Origin: Helicobacteraceae bacterium | GTDB lineage: Bacteria; Campylobacterota; Campylobacteria; Campylobacterales; Sulfurimonadaceae | Length of the DNA stretch: 59,243 nucleotides | NCBI GenBank assembly: GCA_021163845.1 | Contig: JAGGTH010000053.1 | Coordinates: forward strand, 1-59,243 | Direction: 5' to 3' | Part shown: positions 28,396 through 38,483 of the stretch, piece after piece | How positions within the stretch are numbered: the first letter of the stretch is position 1 | Layout of the letters: each line of letters starts with the position of its first letter | Program-made: the position numbers and the translations under genes | The notes under the pieces: model-generated | What the model was told of the DNA's origin: nothing | What the model saw: only the letters and a program-made list of their open reading frames with translations | Databases searched by the model: none

Positions 28396-29658
28396 CTAGA
28401 AGTGTGGAGTGAGATAAGGCTCTAGAACTTTTGGAATACGAATGGAACCATCTTCATTTTGAAAGTTCTCCATGATCGCGACAAGTGTACGTCCAACAGC
28501 CAAAGAGGAGCCGTTGAGTGTATGTACCATCGTATTTTTCTTGCCATCTTTGTACCGAATCTTTGCACGTCTTGCTTGAAAATCTCTTGTGTTGGATACT
28601 GAAGATATCTCTCTATAGGTGTTTTGTCCAGGGAGCCACACCTCAAGATCTACAGTATAGGCAGCTCCAAAACCGAGATCTCCTGTACAAAGAGTCACAA
28701 GTCTGTGTGGAAGCTCTAAGGCGGTGAGTAGATCTGAAGCACACGAGACCATCTCATCAAAAACCGCTTCACTTTGCTCTGGAGTAGTGAGTGAGACGAG
28801 TTCAACTTTATGAAACTGGTGCTGGCGGATCATCCCACGTGTGTCACGTCCTGCAGCTCCCGCTTCTTTTCTAAAACATGAAGTATAAGCTGTGTGTTTC
28901 AAAGGCAAGTCACTCTCTTTGAGGATCTCATCTTGGTAGAGGTTTGTCACTGGTACTTCAGCAGTTGGGATCAAAAAGAGCTCTTGATCTTGCACTTTAT
29001 ACAGATCCTCTTCAAACTTTGGAAGCTGTCCTGTTCCCTCGAGCGCTGCACGATTGACCAGAGCTGGAACACTCACCTCTTCAAATCCACGGCTACGGTT
29101 AAAGTCAAGCATAAAGTTGATAAGCGCGCGTTCTAATCTCGCACCCATTCCAAAGCTCACACTAAAGCGGCTCGTCGCAAGTTTGACTCCACGTTCAAAA
29201 TCGATCCAGCCATTTTGTTCTGCTAACTCCCAGTGCTCTTTTGGAGTAAAGCTAAATGTTGGAGGAGTGAGTACTTTTTTGATCTCTATATTACTCTCTT
29301 CATCTTCTCCGTCTGGCACAGAATCATCAGGAGTATTAGGAATAGCCATAGCAAGAGTTTCTAGCTCCTCTTGCTTGAGTCTTTGGATCTCAATAGCATC
29401 AGCGATTTTGAGCTTATTTGCATCTACTTTTGCTTTGAGCTCTGTGACATCTTTTCCCTCTTTTTTATAGATACCAAACTCTTTACTCATACTATTTTGC
29501 GCTGCTTGGAGTGTCTCGTAGTCTATTTTTGCGACTTTGAGCTCTTCGTTTTTAAGGCGCAATTCTTCAATAAGTGTTGCATCGACCCCTTTGCGCAGGA
29601 GTTTTCTCTTTAGCTCAGCAAAAGCATCATCGTTGTGAAGTAGTTTTAAATCAATCAT
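28396..29658 (-). CDS. serS: Seryl-tRNA synthetase
   Basis: SerS charges tRNA-Ser (and tRNA-Sec where present). The 420 residues begin with the long coiled-coil arm (about 25-105), followed by the class-II core. Motif 2 is seen in [20 protein letters not shown], the serine site in [10 protein letters not shown], and motif 3 in [17 protein letters not shown]. The start is ATG 29658. It is 45 bases downstream of metF and probably on the same transcript. Confidence 0.98.
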   Translation of the reverse strand: MIDLKLLHNDDAFAELKRKLLRKGVDATLIEELRLKNEELKVAKIDYETLQAAQNSMSKEFGIYKKEGKDVTELKAKVDANKLKIADAIEIQRLKQEELETLAMAIPNTPDDSVPDGEDEESNIEIKKVLTPPTFSFTPKEHWELAEQNGWIDFERGVKLATSRFSVSFGMGARLERALINFMLDFNRSRGFEEVSVPALVNRAALEGTGQLPKFEEDLYKVQDQELFLIPTAEVPVTNLYQDEILKESDLPLKHTAYTSCFRKEAGAAGRDTRGMIRQHQFHKVELVSLTTPEQSEAVFDEMVSCASDLLTALELPHRLVTLCTGDLGFGAAYTVDLEVWLPGQNTYREISSVSNTRDFQARRAKIRYKDGKKNTMVHTLNGSSLAVGRTLVAIMENFQNEDGSIRIPKVLEPYLTPHF

Positions 29659-29703
29659 AATCTTCCTAATCTCTTGTGAAATTTTTTGTTTTTCTGCTCG
29701 CGA

Positions 29704-30621
29704 TTATAGCAAAATATCTTTGGCTATTTGAAATTGGTTCGCGGTCATAAGGTGGATCTTGGGATGTAAGGCTTTGATCTCTTCAAAAAGAGTTTTACTC
29801 AGCTCAAAGCCCACCTTATACTCTTCCTCTTCCCCTTGTGCATGTGCAAGACGAAGTTTTTCCAGCCAGATCTGTGGGACATTGATCCCTGGAACATGGG
29901 CCGAGAGAAACTGTGCGGTGCGAAACTTCATGATAGGAAAAAGCCCCATAATAAGTTCCGCTCGTTTTTGATCAGGGCAACACTCATAATTTGCTTTGTC
30001 CAAAAGATCGAGTAAAAGTTTTGCATTTTCTACGTCATACACAGGTTGGGTGATGATCCCCAATGCACCGTGTTTGATCTTTTTTTGCATCTTTTTTTGG
30101 AGTGTCTTTGGATTTTTTGCAAAGGAGTTGACCACGGCAAAGGGATAAATAGGCTTGGGATGTAGCATGAGTGGCTTACCTGCATAGTTGATACCACTAT
30201 TAAAACAAGTGATCATCTCTAAAAGTAGGGTGCTATCTCCCTCAAAAACACCCTTGACATGAGGTTGATCTGAAATAGTTGCCGGATCACCTGTAAGTGC
30301 TAAAATAGCGCGAACATCTACTTCATTGGCACCAAGAAGGTCTGATTGCAGGGCTATTTTGTTGCGATCTCTCATACTCATAGTCGCGATGACGGGTTTA
30401 TTGAAATGATCTTGGAGCATTTTTGCCGCAAAAAGTGCATTGTATTTGAGCTTTGCAAGAGGATTGTCGGTTGTAGAAAAACCATCTACCATATTATGCA
30501 GCCCAAGTGCCTCTATCTTCTCTATGACGGGGAGAAACTGAGGGGAATGCGATGGGGTTGTCTCAAGGGTAATGTATGTGCCATTTTTTAATTTATCTAT
30601 GAGTGTATCAAACAAAAACAA
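29704..30621 (-). CDS. metF: Methylenetetrahydrofolate reductase family protein
   Basis: This 305-residue barrel aligns in general features with MetF: the N-terminal Glu in ITLETTPS, DGFSTTDNPLAKL, ILALTGDP near 108-115, and IITQPVYDVENAKLLL. It is a divergent form seen in Campylobacterota; the alternative would be another flavin- or folate-linked TIM barrel. MetF supplies methyl-tetrahydrofolate for methionine. The gene contains two copies of the TTGGGATGTA word, both encoding Leu-His-Pro-Lys. Confidence 0.82.
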   Translation of the reverse strand: MFLFDTLIDKLKNGTYITLETTPSHSPQFLPVIEKIEALGLHNMVDGFSTTDNPLAKLKYNALFAAKMLQDHFNKPVIATMSMRDRNKIALQSDLLGANEVDVRAILALTGDPATISDQPHVKGVFEGDSTLLLEMITCFNSGINYAGKPLMLHPKPIYPFAVVNSFAKNPKTLQKKMQKKIKHGALGIITQPVYDVENAKLLLDLLDKANYECCPDQKRAELIMGLFPIMKFRTAQFLSAHVPGINVPQIWLEKLRLAHAQGEEEEYKVGFELSKTLFEEIKALHPKIHLMTANQFQIAKDILL

Positions 30622-30633
30622 GTCCTAAGTCGG

Positions 30634-30651
30634 TATAATTCCGCAATTATA
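30634..30651. promoter_or_regulatory. Overlapping divergent -10 boxes for metF and serB
   Basis: TATAAT on the forward strand (30634-30639) serves serB and TATAAT on the reverse strand (30651 to 30646) serves metF. The two transcripts are divergent from a 69-base gap, so the promoters must share or compete for polymerase. Confidence 0.5.
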
Positions 30652-30690
30652 ACAAAAGACTTCTTGCAAGAAGTCTAAAGAGAGTATTAT

Positions 30691-31320
30691 ATGTTGAAAC
30701 TGGCTGTATTTGATTTTGATTCCACCTTGATGGATGGAGAAACGATCGATTTTTTTGCCGAGGAGCTTGGGATTGGTGAGCAAGTAAGCCGTATCACCGA
30801 AGAGGCGATGAGTGGAAGACTTGATTTTTTTGAGTCTTTGCAACAACGGGTCCAACTGCTCAAAGGGCTTGATTATAGTGTGGTCGAAAAAGTAGCACAT
30901 AATCTTCCTTATATGAAGGGTGCAAAAGAGACCATAGCTGAGCTCAAAAAACGTGGTATGACGGTGATCTGTTTTAGTGGTGGTTTTCGTGATGCTACAG
31001 GCTATGCGAAAAATATCTTAGGCTATGATGCAGATTTCTCTAACGTGCTGCACCAAAAAGATGGCAAGCTTACAGGTCTTGTAGGTGGCGATATGATGTT
31101 TTCCCACTCCAAAGGGGATATGCTCCAAAGACTTCAAGCGATACTGGGAATAAGTGAAGAAGAGACACTTGTGTGTGGTGATGGGGCAAATGATCTTTCA
31201 ATGTTTGCGCATGCTGGCACACGTGTCGCGTTTTGTGCAAGAGAGATCCTGCGTAAAGAGGCAAATATTATTATTGAAACAAAAGATCTCACACAGATCT
31301 TAGAAAAATTAGAGGATTAA
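30691..31320 (+). CDS. serB: Phosphoserine phosphatase
   Basis: SerB dephosphorylates phosphoserine in the last step of serine synthesis. The 209 residues carry the HAD motifs: motif I FDFDSTLMDGE near 8-18, motif II CFSGGFRD near 92-99, and motif III/IV with SKGDML and GDGANDLSM near 163-171. This single-domain form lacks the N-terminal ACT domain of some relatives. It is followed 3 bases later by a small conserved gene. Confidence 0.94.
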   Translation: MLKLAVFDFDSTLMDGETIDFFAEELGIGEQVSRITEEAMSGRLDFFESLQQRVQLLKGLDYSVVEKVAHNLPYMKGAKETIAELKKRGMTVICFSGGFRDATGYAKNILGYDADFSNVLHQKDGKLTGLVGGDMMFSHSKGDMLQRLQAILGISEEETLVCGDGANDLSMFAHAGTRVAFCAREILRKEANIIIETKDLTQILEKLED

Positions 31321-31323
31321 AAT

Positions 31324-31644
31324 ATGTTAGAAAGTACAGTGTGGAGACAATACCACGATGAAAATAATTTTAGAGAGCTTTTAAGCCCTCTGTGTAATGT
31401 AGATGTGATCGATATGATCGAAGATGACAAAGATCTCTATAATGTCATCAAAGCAAAACTTACCAAAAAAGAGCTCAAACTTCTTGCGATGGATCTTGCA
31501 AGTGTTGGCGACGAGGCTTTAAAAGAGGCGTTTTCTTACGATGCTGATGCTCTGCAAAAAGCAAAGTTCAAACTTTATAAAAAGCTCAAGCAAGATAAAT
31601 TTCGCCTCTCCCTCAAAGCTTCTTCAACTGATTACGAAGAGTAG
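31324..31644 (+). CDS. Small hypothetical protein downstream of serB
   Basis: The 106 residues are predicted mostly helical and charged, with no membrane segment or signal peptide. I do not recognise a domain. It starts 3 bases after the serB stop, with AAAAT upstream but no strong Shine-Dalgarno sequence, and should be co-transcribed with serB. The segment LTKKELKLLAMDLASVGDEAL could form an amphipathic helix pair. Confidence 0.65.
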   Translation: MLESTVWRQYHDENNFRELLSPLCNVDVIDMIEDDKDLYNVIKAKLTKKELKLLAMDLASVGDEALKEAFSYDADALQKAKFKLYKKLKQDKFRLSLKASSTDYEE

Positions 31645-31661
31645 AGCGTTCAGATATTTTT

Positions 31662-31694
31662 TGTAACCAAAGTGTAATCAAGCTCCATTAGAAT
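31662..31694 (+). promoter_or_regulatory. Pho-box-like direct repeat and -10 box of the pst operon
   Basis: TGTAACC (31662-31668) and TGTAATC (31673-31679) are direct repeats 11 bases apart, the spacing of PhoB/PhosR half-sites. TAGAAT (31689-31694) follows 9 bases after the second repeat, the normal position of a Pho-activated -10 box. Phosphate-starvation control of pst is well established in other bacteria. Confidence 0.6.
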
Positions 31695-31724
31695 TCCCCA
31701 TCTAATAAGTACACGGAGTTTACA

Positions 31725-32762
31725 ATGAATATGAAAAAATCTGCTACGGCACTCTTGGCTGTAGCTTCTCTTTGGGCGAGTGCCTCTGCAAACGATCAAA
31801 TCAGAATCGTTGGTTCTTCTACAGTTTACCCATTTACAAGTTATGTTGCTGAAGAGTTAGGTGCGATCACTAATTTTGCTACGCCTGTTGTTGAATCTAC
31901 AGGAAGTGGTGGTGGAATGAAAATATTTTGTGCTGGTGTTGGTCTTGACACTCCAAGCTTTACAAATGCTTCACGTGCGATGAAACCAAAAGAGTTTGAA
32001 ACATGTCAGAAAAACGGTGTAACAGAGATCACTGGACTTATGGTGGGATATGATGGGATCTCAATCGCACAAAGTAAAGAAAACCCAAAACTCAACCTTA
32101 CAAAAGAGCAGATCTTTTTAGCACTAGCGCAAGAGGTTCCTAGCAAAGATGGAAAGTCTCTGATTGCAAATCCGTATAAAAAGTGGAGCGACATCGATGC
32201 ATCTCTTCCAAAAAGAGAGATCCGTATGATCGGGGCACCTTCAACGTCAGGAACACGTGATTCTTTCGATGAGATGGTGATGGAAAAAGCATCTAAGAGT
32301 TTTCCAATTTATGGTGGAAAATATAAAAAGATCAGAACAGATGGTGCCTACATTCCAGGGGGTGAAAATGACAACCTGATCGTACAGCAACTTGCACAAG
32401 ACAAAGATGCGCTCGGATATTTTGGATATAGCTTTTTAGAAGAGAACCACGATAAGATCGCTGGCGTAACACTTAATGGTGTAGAGCCAACGGCTGAGAA
32501 CATTGCGGATGGTTCTTACCCTGTATCTCGTAGTATGTTTGTCTATATGAAAAATGCTCATATCGGAAAAATTAAAGGTGTATCAGAGTTTATTGAACTT
32601 TATGCAACAGAGTCTATGATAGGTCAAAGAGGAGTTCTAAGAACTATAGGACTTATCCCTATGCCAAAAGAGATGCTTAAAAAAGTACAAACTTCTGTAA
32701 AAAACAAAACGCTTTTAACAAAAGAGATGGTTGAAGCGCATACAATTTTACCTCTGAAATAA
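31725..32762 (+). CDS. pstS: Phosphate ABC transporter, periplasmic substrate-binding protein PstS
   Basis: PstS captures inorganic phosphate in the periplasm. The 345 residues start with a signal peptide (to about Ala22). Phosphate-contacting segments are visible: VGSSTVYPFTS near 29-39, ESTGSGGGMK near 60-69 and APSTSGTRDSFDE near 170. The phosphate-rich operon pstSCAB-phoU follows on the same strand. Confidence 0.96.
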   Translation: MNMKKSATALLAVASLWASASANDQIRIVGSSTVYPFTSYVAEELGAITNFATPVVESTGSGGGMKIFCAGVGLDTPSFTNASRAMKPKEFETCQKNGVTEITGLMVGYDGISIAQSKENPKLNLTKEQIFLALAQEVPSKDGKSLIANPYKKWSDIDASLPKREIRMIGAPSTSGTRDSFDEMVMEKASKSFPIYGGKYKKIRTDGAYIPGGENDNLIVQQLAQDKDALGYFGYSFLEENHDKIAGVTLNGVEPTAENIADGSYPVSRSMFVYMKNAHIGKIKGVSEFIELYATESMIGQRGVLRTIGLIPMPKEMLKKVQTSVKNKTLLTKEMVEAHTILPLK

Positions 32763-32774
32763 GGGTTTTACAAA

Positions 32775-33737
32775 ATGATAAACTCTAGCGCAAAAAGAAG
32801 GGACTTGATAGAATCACTCATCAAGTCTGTTCTTATTTTTGCGGCATTTATATCCGTACTTACTACTTTTGGCATCCTCTTTTCCATTATCTTTGAATCA
32901 GTCCATTTTTTTCAAAGAGAGAGTATTTTAGATTTTTTATTTGGCACTGAATGGAATCCTGATACAGCATTTTTATCTGGTACTGCTAGAGGGGCTGAGG
33001 ATGTAGCCAGTGCTCAGTTTGGGGCTGTTCCTATTTTTGCAGGAACCTTTTATATCACATTTATCGCGATGGCAGTGGCTGTGCCTATTGGTCTTTTTAG
33101 CGCGATCTATATGTCAGAATATGCATCTACAAAAGTTCGTAACATCATCAAACCTACACTTGAAGTCTTAGCGGGAATCCCTACTGTTGTTTATGGTTTC
33201 TTTGCAGCGATCACAGTTGCTCCTTTTTTGGTAGATCTTTTTGCGACTTTTGGGATGGAAGCATCTTACAGAAGTGCTTTGGGTGCAGGTGTTGTGATGG
33301 GGATTATGATCATTCCTATTATCTCAAGTTTGAGTGATGATGTGATCAACTCTGTTCCGCATAATATGAGAAATGGAGCGCTTGCACTTGGGATGAACAA
33401 GGCAGAGACCATAAAATTTGTTGTCCTTCCCTCAGCAATGCCAGGGATCATTGCAGCTGTTTTGCTTGGTGTTTCCCGTGCGCTTGGTGAGACGATGATC
33501 GTTGTGATGGCAGCGAGTTTGCGACCAAACCTTACGATGAATCCTTTAGAGGACATGACAACGGTTACTGTAAAAATTGTGGAAGCTTTAGTTGGAGATC
33601 AAGAGTTTGACAGTTCCTTGACACTTTCCGCTTTTGCACTTGGACTGGTCTTATTTGTGGTGACTCTTATTATCAACATTGTATCGATCGTGACCATTAG
33701 ACGTTATCACAAAAAATATAAAATCTCGAACTTATAA
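32775..33737 (+). CDS. pstC: Phosphate ABC transporter permease PstC
   Basis: This 320-residue inner-membrane protein has six predicted helices. The permease EAA loop appears as ALALGMNKAETIKFVVLPSA near 205-224, followed by RALGETMIVVMAAS, a PstC hallmark. It is 12 bases after pstS and pairs with PstA to form the channel. Confidence 0.95.
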   Translation: MINSSAKRRDLIESLIKSVLIFAAFISVLTTFGILFSIIFESVHFFQRESILDFLFGTEWNPDTAFLSGTARGAEDVASAQFGAVPIFAGTFYITFIAMAVAVPIGLFSAIYMSEYASTKVRNIIKPTLEVLAGIPTVVYGFFAAITVAPFLVDLFATFGMEASYRSALGAGVVMGIMIIPIISSLSDDVINSVPHNMRNGALALGMNKAETIKFVVLPSAMPGIIAAVLLGVSRALGETMIVVMAASLRPNLTMNPLEDMTTVTVKIVEALVGDQEFDSSLTLSAFALGLVLFVVTLIINIVSIVTIRRYHKKYKISNL

Positions 33738-33745
33738 GGCTTGCA

Positions 33746-34924
33746 ATGGAGACGAAAATCAATAAAAATAATAATTTTTATATCCCGCAGATAGAAAAAA
33801 GAAACAAACAATCAAAGCGTTTTCGTTTGTATGCACTGAGTGCGGTTGTGCTCTCTTTGTCCTTTTTGGCTTTTTTTCTTATTGATATTATCAAAGCGGG
33901 TATTCCTGCTTTTACCCAATCGTCGGTTAAAATTGAGATCAGTATAGATGAAGAGACGGCAAATAATCCTTATGGGATATTAGAACGGGATATGAGTCGC
34001 TTGGTAAGTCGCGCATGGTTGCGCTCTTTTCCAAAAGAGATCGAAGCACATCCTGAGTGGATAGGAACGACGCAAACTTTTTGGGCACTTCTCAATGCTG
34101 AAGCAGATCAGTATCTCAAAGGAACTCAAAGTAAGCTCAAAGAGAATCAAAAAAGTAAACTCGATGCTCTTTTGCAAGAAGGACTTATTGAGCGAAAGTT
34201 TAATGCAACATTTTTCTTTACAGGAGATTCTAAAATCCCTGAAAATGCTGGATTTTATGCGGCGATAGTGGGCTCTGTTTTGACAATGCTCGTCACTATG
34301 AGTCTTGCCGTACCTATTGGAGTAATGACAGCGGTGTACTTAGAAGAATTTGCTCCAGATAATAAGCTCACGCAGATTATTGAGATCAATATCAATAACC
34401 TTGCAGCGATCCCATCGATTCTGTTCGGGCTTTTAGGACTTGCGATCTTTATCAATTTTTTTGGGGTACCACGAAGCTCTCCACTGGCTGGTGGTATGAC
34501 ACTCGCACTGATGTCGCTTCCTATCATTATTGTTAGCTCTAAGGCAGCGCTTAAATCAGTACCTGCGAGTATTCGCCAGGCAGGGTATGCTCTGGGGCTT
34601 ACAAAATGGCAAGTGACAAAAGATCATGTACTTCCACTTGCATTTCCTGGGGTGCTCACAGGATCTATTATCGCTCTAGCACAAGCGATGGGGGAGACAG
34701 CTCCACTTATTATTGTTGGGATGATCGCTTTTGTTCCAGATCCAGTGACGAGTCTTACATCCGCAGCGACAGTGATGCCCGCACAGATCTTTACATGGTC
34801 AGGGATGCCTGAACGTGCGTATATAGAAAAAACAGCAGCAGGGATTATGGTGCTTCTAACAGTGCTTATCTCGCTCAATACAATAGCAGTATTATTAAGA
34901 AAGAAATTTGAGGTGAAATGGTAA
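33746..34924 (+). CDS. pstA: Phosphate ABC transporter permease PstA with enlarged periplasmic loop
   Basis: The 392 residues are about 100 longer than typical PstA because of a soluble segment (about residues 55-160) between the first and second membrane helices. The loop is rich in charged residues (for example [13 protein letters not shown]). The permease signature appears as [20 protein letters not shown], followed by [12 protein letters not shown]. It partners PstC. The stop codon overlaps the pstB start region. Confidence 0.93.
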   Translation: METKINKNNNFYIPQIEKRNKQSKRFRLYALSAVVLSLSFLAFFLIDIIKAGIPAFTQSSVKIEISIDEETANNPYGILERDMSRLVSRAWLRSFPKEIEAHPEWIGTTQTFWALLNAEADQYLKGTQSKLKENQKSKLDALLQEGLIERKFNATFFFTGDSKIPENAGFYAAIVGSVLTMLVTMSLAVPIGVMTAVYLEEFAPDNKLTQIIEININNLAAIPSILFGLLGLAIFINFFGVPRSSPLAGGMTLALMSLPIIIVSSKAALKSVPASIRQAGYALGLTKWQVTKDHVLPLAFPGVLTGSIIALAQAMGETAPLIIVGMIAFVPDPVTSLTSAATVMPAQIFTWSGMPERAYIEKTAAGIMVLLTVLISLNTIAVLLRKKFEVKW

Positions 34925-35682
34925 TGGATGTAAAAGTAAAAGTAGACAAACTTAACCTTTGGTATGGAACGAATCAGGCACTCCATGATATCAGTATTGA
35001 TCTCTATGATAATAAGATCACAGCACTTATCGGGGCATCTGGATGTGGAAAATCTACTTTTTTGAGATCTCTTAATCGTATGAATGATCTCGTTGAGAGT
35101 GCAAAGATCCAAGGAAACGTCATCGTCGATGGAAAAAATATTTATGATAAAGACATTGATGTAGTGAGTGTGAGAAAACGTATAGGAATGGTTTTTCAGC
35201 AACCCAATCCTTTCCCAAAATCGATCTATGAAAATGTCGCTTACGCACCACTTAAGCATGGAATTGTTAAAAAAGGGAGTGATTGTGATGAGCTTGTCGA
35301 GAGTTCGCTCAAAAGTGCGGGGATTTGGGAAGAGGTTAAAGATAAACTTCAAGCTCCAGGAACTTCGCTTTCGGGTGGACAACAGCAACGTTTGTGCATC
35401 GCACGTACCATTGCGGTCAAGCCAGATGTAATACTCATGGATGAGCCTACAAGTGCACTTGACCCTATCAGTACAGAAAAGATCGAAGCATTGATGCTTG
35501 AACTTAAAAAAAGCTATACAATTGTTACTGTAACGCATAATATGCAACAAGCCGCGCGTATTGCCGACCATACAGCTTTTTTTCACTTAGGGGAACTTGT
35601 GGAGTATGATGAAACAGAGAAGATATTTGTCAACCCTAAACTCAAAAAAACAGAAGATTATATTACAGGGAGATTTGGATAA
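34918..35682 (+). CDS. pstB: Phosphate ABC transporter ATP-binding protein PstB
   Basis: The 254 residues have Walker [13 protein letters not shown] near 37-48, the signature [13 protein letters not shown] near 149-161 and Walker [14 protein letters not shown] near 169-181, as expected of PstB. GAGGTGA precedes the ATG. Two in-frame starts, 34918 and 34924, are six bases apart; the second overlaps the pstA stop by one base (TAATG). Confidence 0.96.
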   Translation: MVMDVKVKVDKLNLWYGTNQALHDISIDLYDNKITALIGASGCGKSTFLRSLNRMNDLVESAKIQGNVIVDGKNIYDKDIDVVSVRKRIGMVFQQPNPFPKSIYENVAYAPLKHGIVKKGSDCDELVESSLKSAGIWEEVKDKLQAPGTSLSGGQQQRLCIARTIAVKPDVILMDEPTSALDPISTEKIEALMLELKKSYTIVTVTHNMQQAARIADHTAFFHLGELVEYDETEKIFVNPKLKKTEDYITGRFG

Positions 35683-36350
35683 TGTTAAAGGTATATGAGG
35701 AAAAACTCAAAGTTATTAAAGGCGATATTTTAGAAATAGGCTATGAGGTTTTAGATGCACTAGAACTTTGTCTTAGAGCTTTACAACAAAATCATATTTG
35801 TGATTTGAGTAATATTGAATTAAGTGAAAAAAAAATCCTTGCAAAGTCTAACGATATTGATAATAATATTGTGACGACACTTGCACTGTATTCACCTGAA
35901 GCCAAAGATCTCAGACATCTTGTCTCCTATCTTAAGCTTACAAATGAGCTTGTGCGTACAGGTGCGAATGCTAAAGATTTTGCGAAAAAGTTCAAAAAAT
36001 CTTTTACAGATGATCTTAATACGAATATGATCTTAGAATACACCATCCCGCTTTTAAGATCGGCATTGCTTTCACTTAAAACAGCACTTTCTATAGTTGA
36101 TGAGGTCGATGCAAAGCATATCCAAGAGAAGTATCGCCGTGTTGTAGTAGAGGAGAGTAAAACAGATGATATCTTCTCTATGATAGAGAAAAATATTCTT
36201 AAGCTCATTGCTCAAAACCTTGATCTCTCCAAAGAGTATTTTGATATGCTTAAAGCATTACGTCGCTTAGAAAAAATTGCAGACAGATCGGTATCTATTG
36301 CAAATTTACTTCAGTTTGCACAAGTGGGAGGGGATATCTCCCAATCATAA
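35682..36350 (+). CDS. phoU: Phosphate-signalling protein PhoU
   Basis: PhoU links Pst activity to the phosphate-sensing kinase. The 222 residues form two helical repeats with the usual acidic metal-binding patches, such as NDIDNNIVT near 52-60 and the LEKIADRSVSIANL motif near 195-208. The start overlaps the pstB stop by one base (TAATG). No phosphate sensor kinase/regulator pair is in the window. Confidence 0.92.
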   Translation: MLKVYEEKLKVIKGDILEIGYEVLDALELCLRALQQNHICDLSNIELSEKKILAKSNDIDNNIVTTLALYSPEAKDLRHLVSYLKLTNELVRTGANAKDFAKKFKKSFTDDLNTNMILEYTIPLLRSALLSLKTALSIVDEVDAKHIQEKYRRVVVEESKTDDIFSMIEKNILKLIAQNLDLSKEYFDMLKALRRLEKIADRSVSIANLLQFAQVGGDISQS

Positions 36351-36381
36351 GAATAATGTGAGATAAAGAGAGTCCTCAAAA

Positions 36382-38100
36382 TCAATTCTTGAGAATGACT
36401 TTAAAGCTTACTCTTCGAGAAAGCTCTTTCTCTTCTTTCTCTTCAAAACTTATTTTTTTGGCATAGCTCAAACCGCTCCCCTTGAGGATCTGTGTCAGCC
36501 AATTTTGCATCTCTTTGTTTTGTGTTACAAAAAGATAGCTAAGTGTTGCAAAAGAGCGATTCATAGAGAGCTTTTCGTTTTTGAGATATCGTTGTGTAAA
36601 GTCTACATCTCCCCACTCACTTGAAGTATGTCCATTTATCTCGAGAGTTTGAATCTGATCTTTGTATCTATACAAAAGAGCAAGAAATTTTTTAGAGAAA
36701 TGATCCAAAAAGAGCTGTTGTTCTTCTGTGAGCTGATACTCTCCCACTTCAAAATACAGATCTTGACTATTGAGCTCAATCGTAAGGTTTCTTGTAATCG
36801 TGATCTTTTCTTCTCTGAGCTCTTCTAAAAACTCTTTTTGAAGTGCTTTGTAAATCTGTTCATCGTCAAGTGCCCTTTGTGCGAGGGTACAATCTTGAGT
36901 GATCTTAGTGATCCACATATTTGCCTCTTGAGAATTTGGGTCTGTAAAGCTTCCTGCTGCTACTATATCTGAGTTGTGCAATACACTCAACGCATTAAAG
37001 CTATCATACGCCTCATCCCCAAAATGCTCTTGGCAAATAAGGTTGAAGTTTTTGTCCATATGGACAAAAAGTCCATCAGTATTTTCTTTGTCTTGAACAC
37101 TTCCTACTCCTACGATATTGGAGTTTGAAAGCTCTTTAATATCTACGAGGGTACTTGAATAGGTGGTGCTAAATGTTTTGTTTGCTAGGATCGTATAATC
37201 TTGGTCAAAGTGGATAAGCTGAATCTGCTTTTTGCCTTGCATATCTTGCTTGTTTGCTGCAAGTACAAAGGTATTGTTGCGAAGTTTGAGTAGTTTGTGG
37301 GGCTGAAGACTCTCTTTGGCTTCAAGCTCATGAAGCCAAATCTTATCCCCTGTTTCATTGACGCGTGAAAGAACAATGTTTTTTTGTCCATTGCTATGTG
37401 TAACACCTACGAGTACGATCGATCCATCATTAGCCTCTATCGCATCGACACCGTAATCATCTTGGGATGTACCATATTTTTTGCTCCACACAAGCGTTCC
37501 ATTTTTACTAAATCTCGTGAGGTAGATATCATTGAGTCCGAGTCCCGATTGAAATATTTTCTGGTGGGTATTACGTGTACTAGCTGATGTCCCTATAGCA
37601 AGGACTCCACCATCTTTGAGTGAGATGAGTTTGCTGAGGGAGTCATAATTTTTGCTTCCAAACTCTTTTGAAAACTCTAGCTGTGCTTCCGCATTGAGCT
37701 TCATAAGCAGCAAAGAGCCATCTTGGGTGGTTCCACCAACCATATAGCCATTTGTAGGAGTTTTAAGGAGTGAAAGTGCCTCATTGAACTTTGGAAGCTT
37801 ATAGGCTTTGTCTTGGATGATATTTGCTTTGTTGTCAATTGTGATGAGATGGATATTCGAGCCATATCTATTGGATGTATGGCGGAGGTACTCAAAAGGG
37901 TCTGTAAATGTTTGAGAGGCTTGTGTATTGTTTTTATTGAAGCTTTTTGATATCCCTATGGCACTGATCGTTCTATCATAATCTTGTGTCACACTATGGA
38001 GTGAACTTGGGTACTCTCTATTGAGCACTAAAGAAAAATCAGAGGAGTTGGCTTGAAGTAAAAGTGGAAGAAAGAAAAGTGAAAGTGTTATTTTTTTCAT
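36382..38100 (-). CDS. Secreted beta-propeller-like protein with OmpA-like C-terminal domain
   Basis: From ATG 38100 the protein has about 572 residues. A signal peptide (LSLFFLPLLLQANS) leads to about eight repeats of roughly 45-50 residues with the pattern DGG(V/I)LA(I/V)G, for example SLKDGGVLAIGTSAS, EANDGSIVLVGVTHS, LRNNTFVLAANK and SNIVGVGSVQ, which resembles a beta-propeller. The C-terminal 130 residues look like an OmpA peptidoglycan-binding domain (YFEVGEYQLTEEQ, LEINGHTSSEW, NEKLSMNRSFATLSYL). It is probably periplasmic and anchored to peptidoglycan. A GTG 18 bases further upstream is less likely. Confidence 0.78.
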   Translation of the reverse strand: MKKITLSLFFLPLLLQANSSDFSLVLNREYPSSLHSVTQDYDRTISAIGISKSFNKNNTQASQTFTDPFEYLRHTSNRYGSNIHLITIDNKANIIQDKAYKLPKFNEALSLLKTPTNGYMVGGTTQDGSLLLMKLNAEAQLEFSKEFGSKNYDSLSKLISLKDGGVLAIGTSASTRNTHQKIFQSGLGLNDIYLTRFSKNGTLVWSKKYGTSQDDYGVDAIEANDGSIVLVGVTHSNGQKNIVLSRVNETGDKIWLHELEAKESLQPHKLLKLRNNTFVLAANKQDMQGKKQIQLIHFDQDYTILANKTFSTTYSSTLVDIKELSNSNIVGVGSVQDKENTDGLFVHMDKNFNLICQEHFGDEAYDSFNALSVLHNSDIVAAGSFTDPNSQEANMWITKITQDCTLAQRALDDEQIYKALQKEFLEELREEKITITRNLTIELNSQDLYFEVGEYQLTEEQQLFLDHFSKKFLALLYRYKDQIQTLEINGHTSSEWGDVDFTQRYLKNEKLSMNRSFATLSYLFVTQNKEMQNWLTQILKGSGLSYAKKISFEEKEEKELSRRVSFKVILKN

Positions 38101-38152
38101 AAGGATACTTTTTTTCACTTAGTAAGCAAAAAATATTCCTAGTTGAATAATA

Positions 38153-38166
38153 GGGGTTTCATCCCC
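38153..38166 (-). terminator. Possible terminator of the rpsF-ssb-rpsR operon
   Basis: On the reverse strand GGGG-ATGAAA-CCCC forms a short GC-only stem 28 bases after the rpsR stop, followed by TATTATT. It is short and the T tract is interrupted. Confidence 0.3.
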
Positions 38167-38193
38167 ACAAAAAAGAGGGGGAAGAAAGAAAAC

Positions 38194-38457
38194 TTATCTT
38201 AAGTTCTCAAATGGTGCAGTTACAACTGCTTTTCTTGTTACAGTGTAAGGAACAAGTGCAGCTGCACGCGCTCTTTTGATCACTGCAGTGATCATATCTT
38301 GGTGACGTTTACAGTTTCCTGTAAGACGACGTGGCATGATTTTATATCTTTCTGAAAGAGAAAAACGTAGTGCTCCTACATCTTTATAATCCATAAAATC
38401 AACTTTAGCTTCACAATATTTACAATATCTTTTTTTGTATTTTCTTTTTTCTGACAT
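38194..38457 (-). CDS. rpsR: 30S ribosomal protein S18
   Basis: The 87 residues match S18: [16 protein letters not shown] near the N-terminus, then [16 protein letters not shown] and RAAALVPYT. It is the third gene of rpsF-ssb-rpsR, the standard bacterial order, in which S6 and S18 bind 16S rRNA as a pair. Confidence 0.98.
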   Translation of the reverse strand: MSEKRKYKKRYCKYCEAKVDFMDYKDVGALRFSLSERYKIMPRRLTGNCKRHQDMITAVIKRARAAALVPYTVTRKAVVTAPFENLR

Positions 38458-38483
38458 GGTATTACCTTTTTATTATCTATTTT

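Noticed and set aside
34624-35586. Long reverse-strand ORF (320 codons) opposite pstA/pstB
   Set aside because: It overlaps the conserved pstA end and pstB on the opposite strand, has no recognisable domain and a Cys/His/Arg-rich composition typical of antisense translation.
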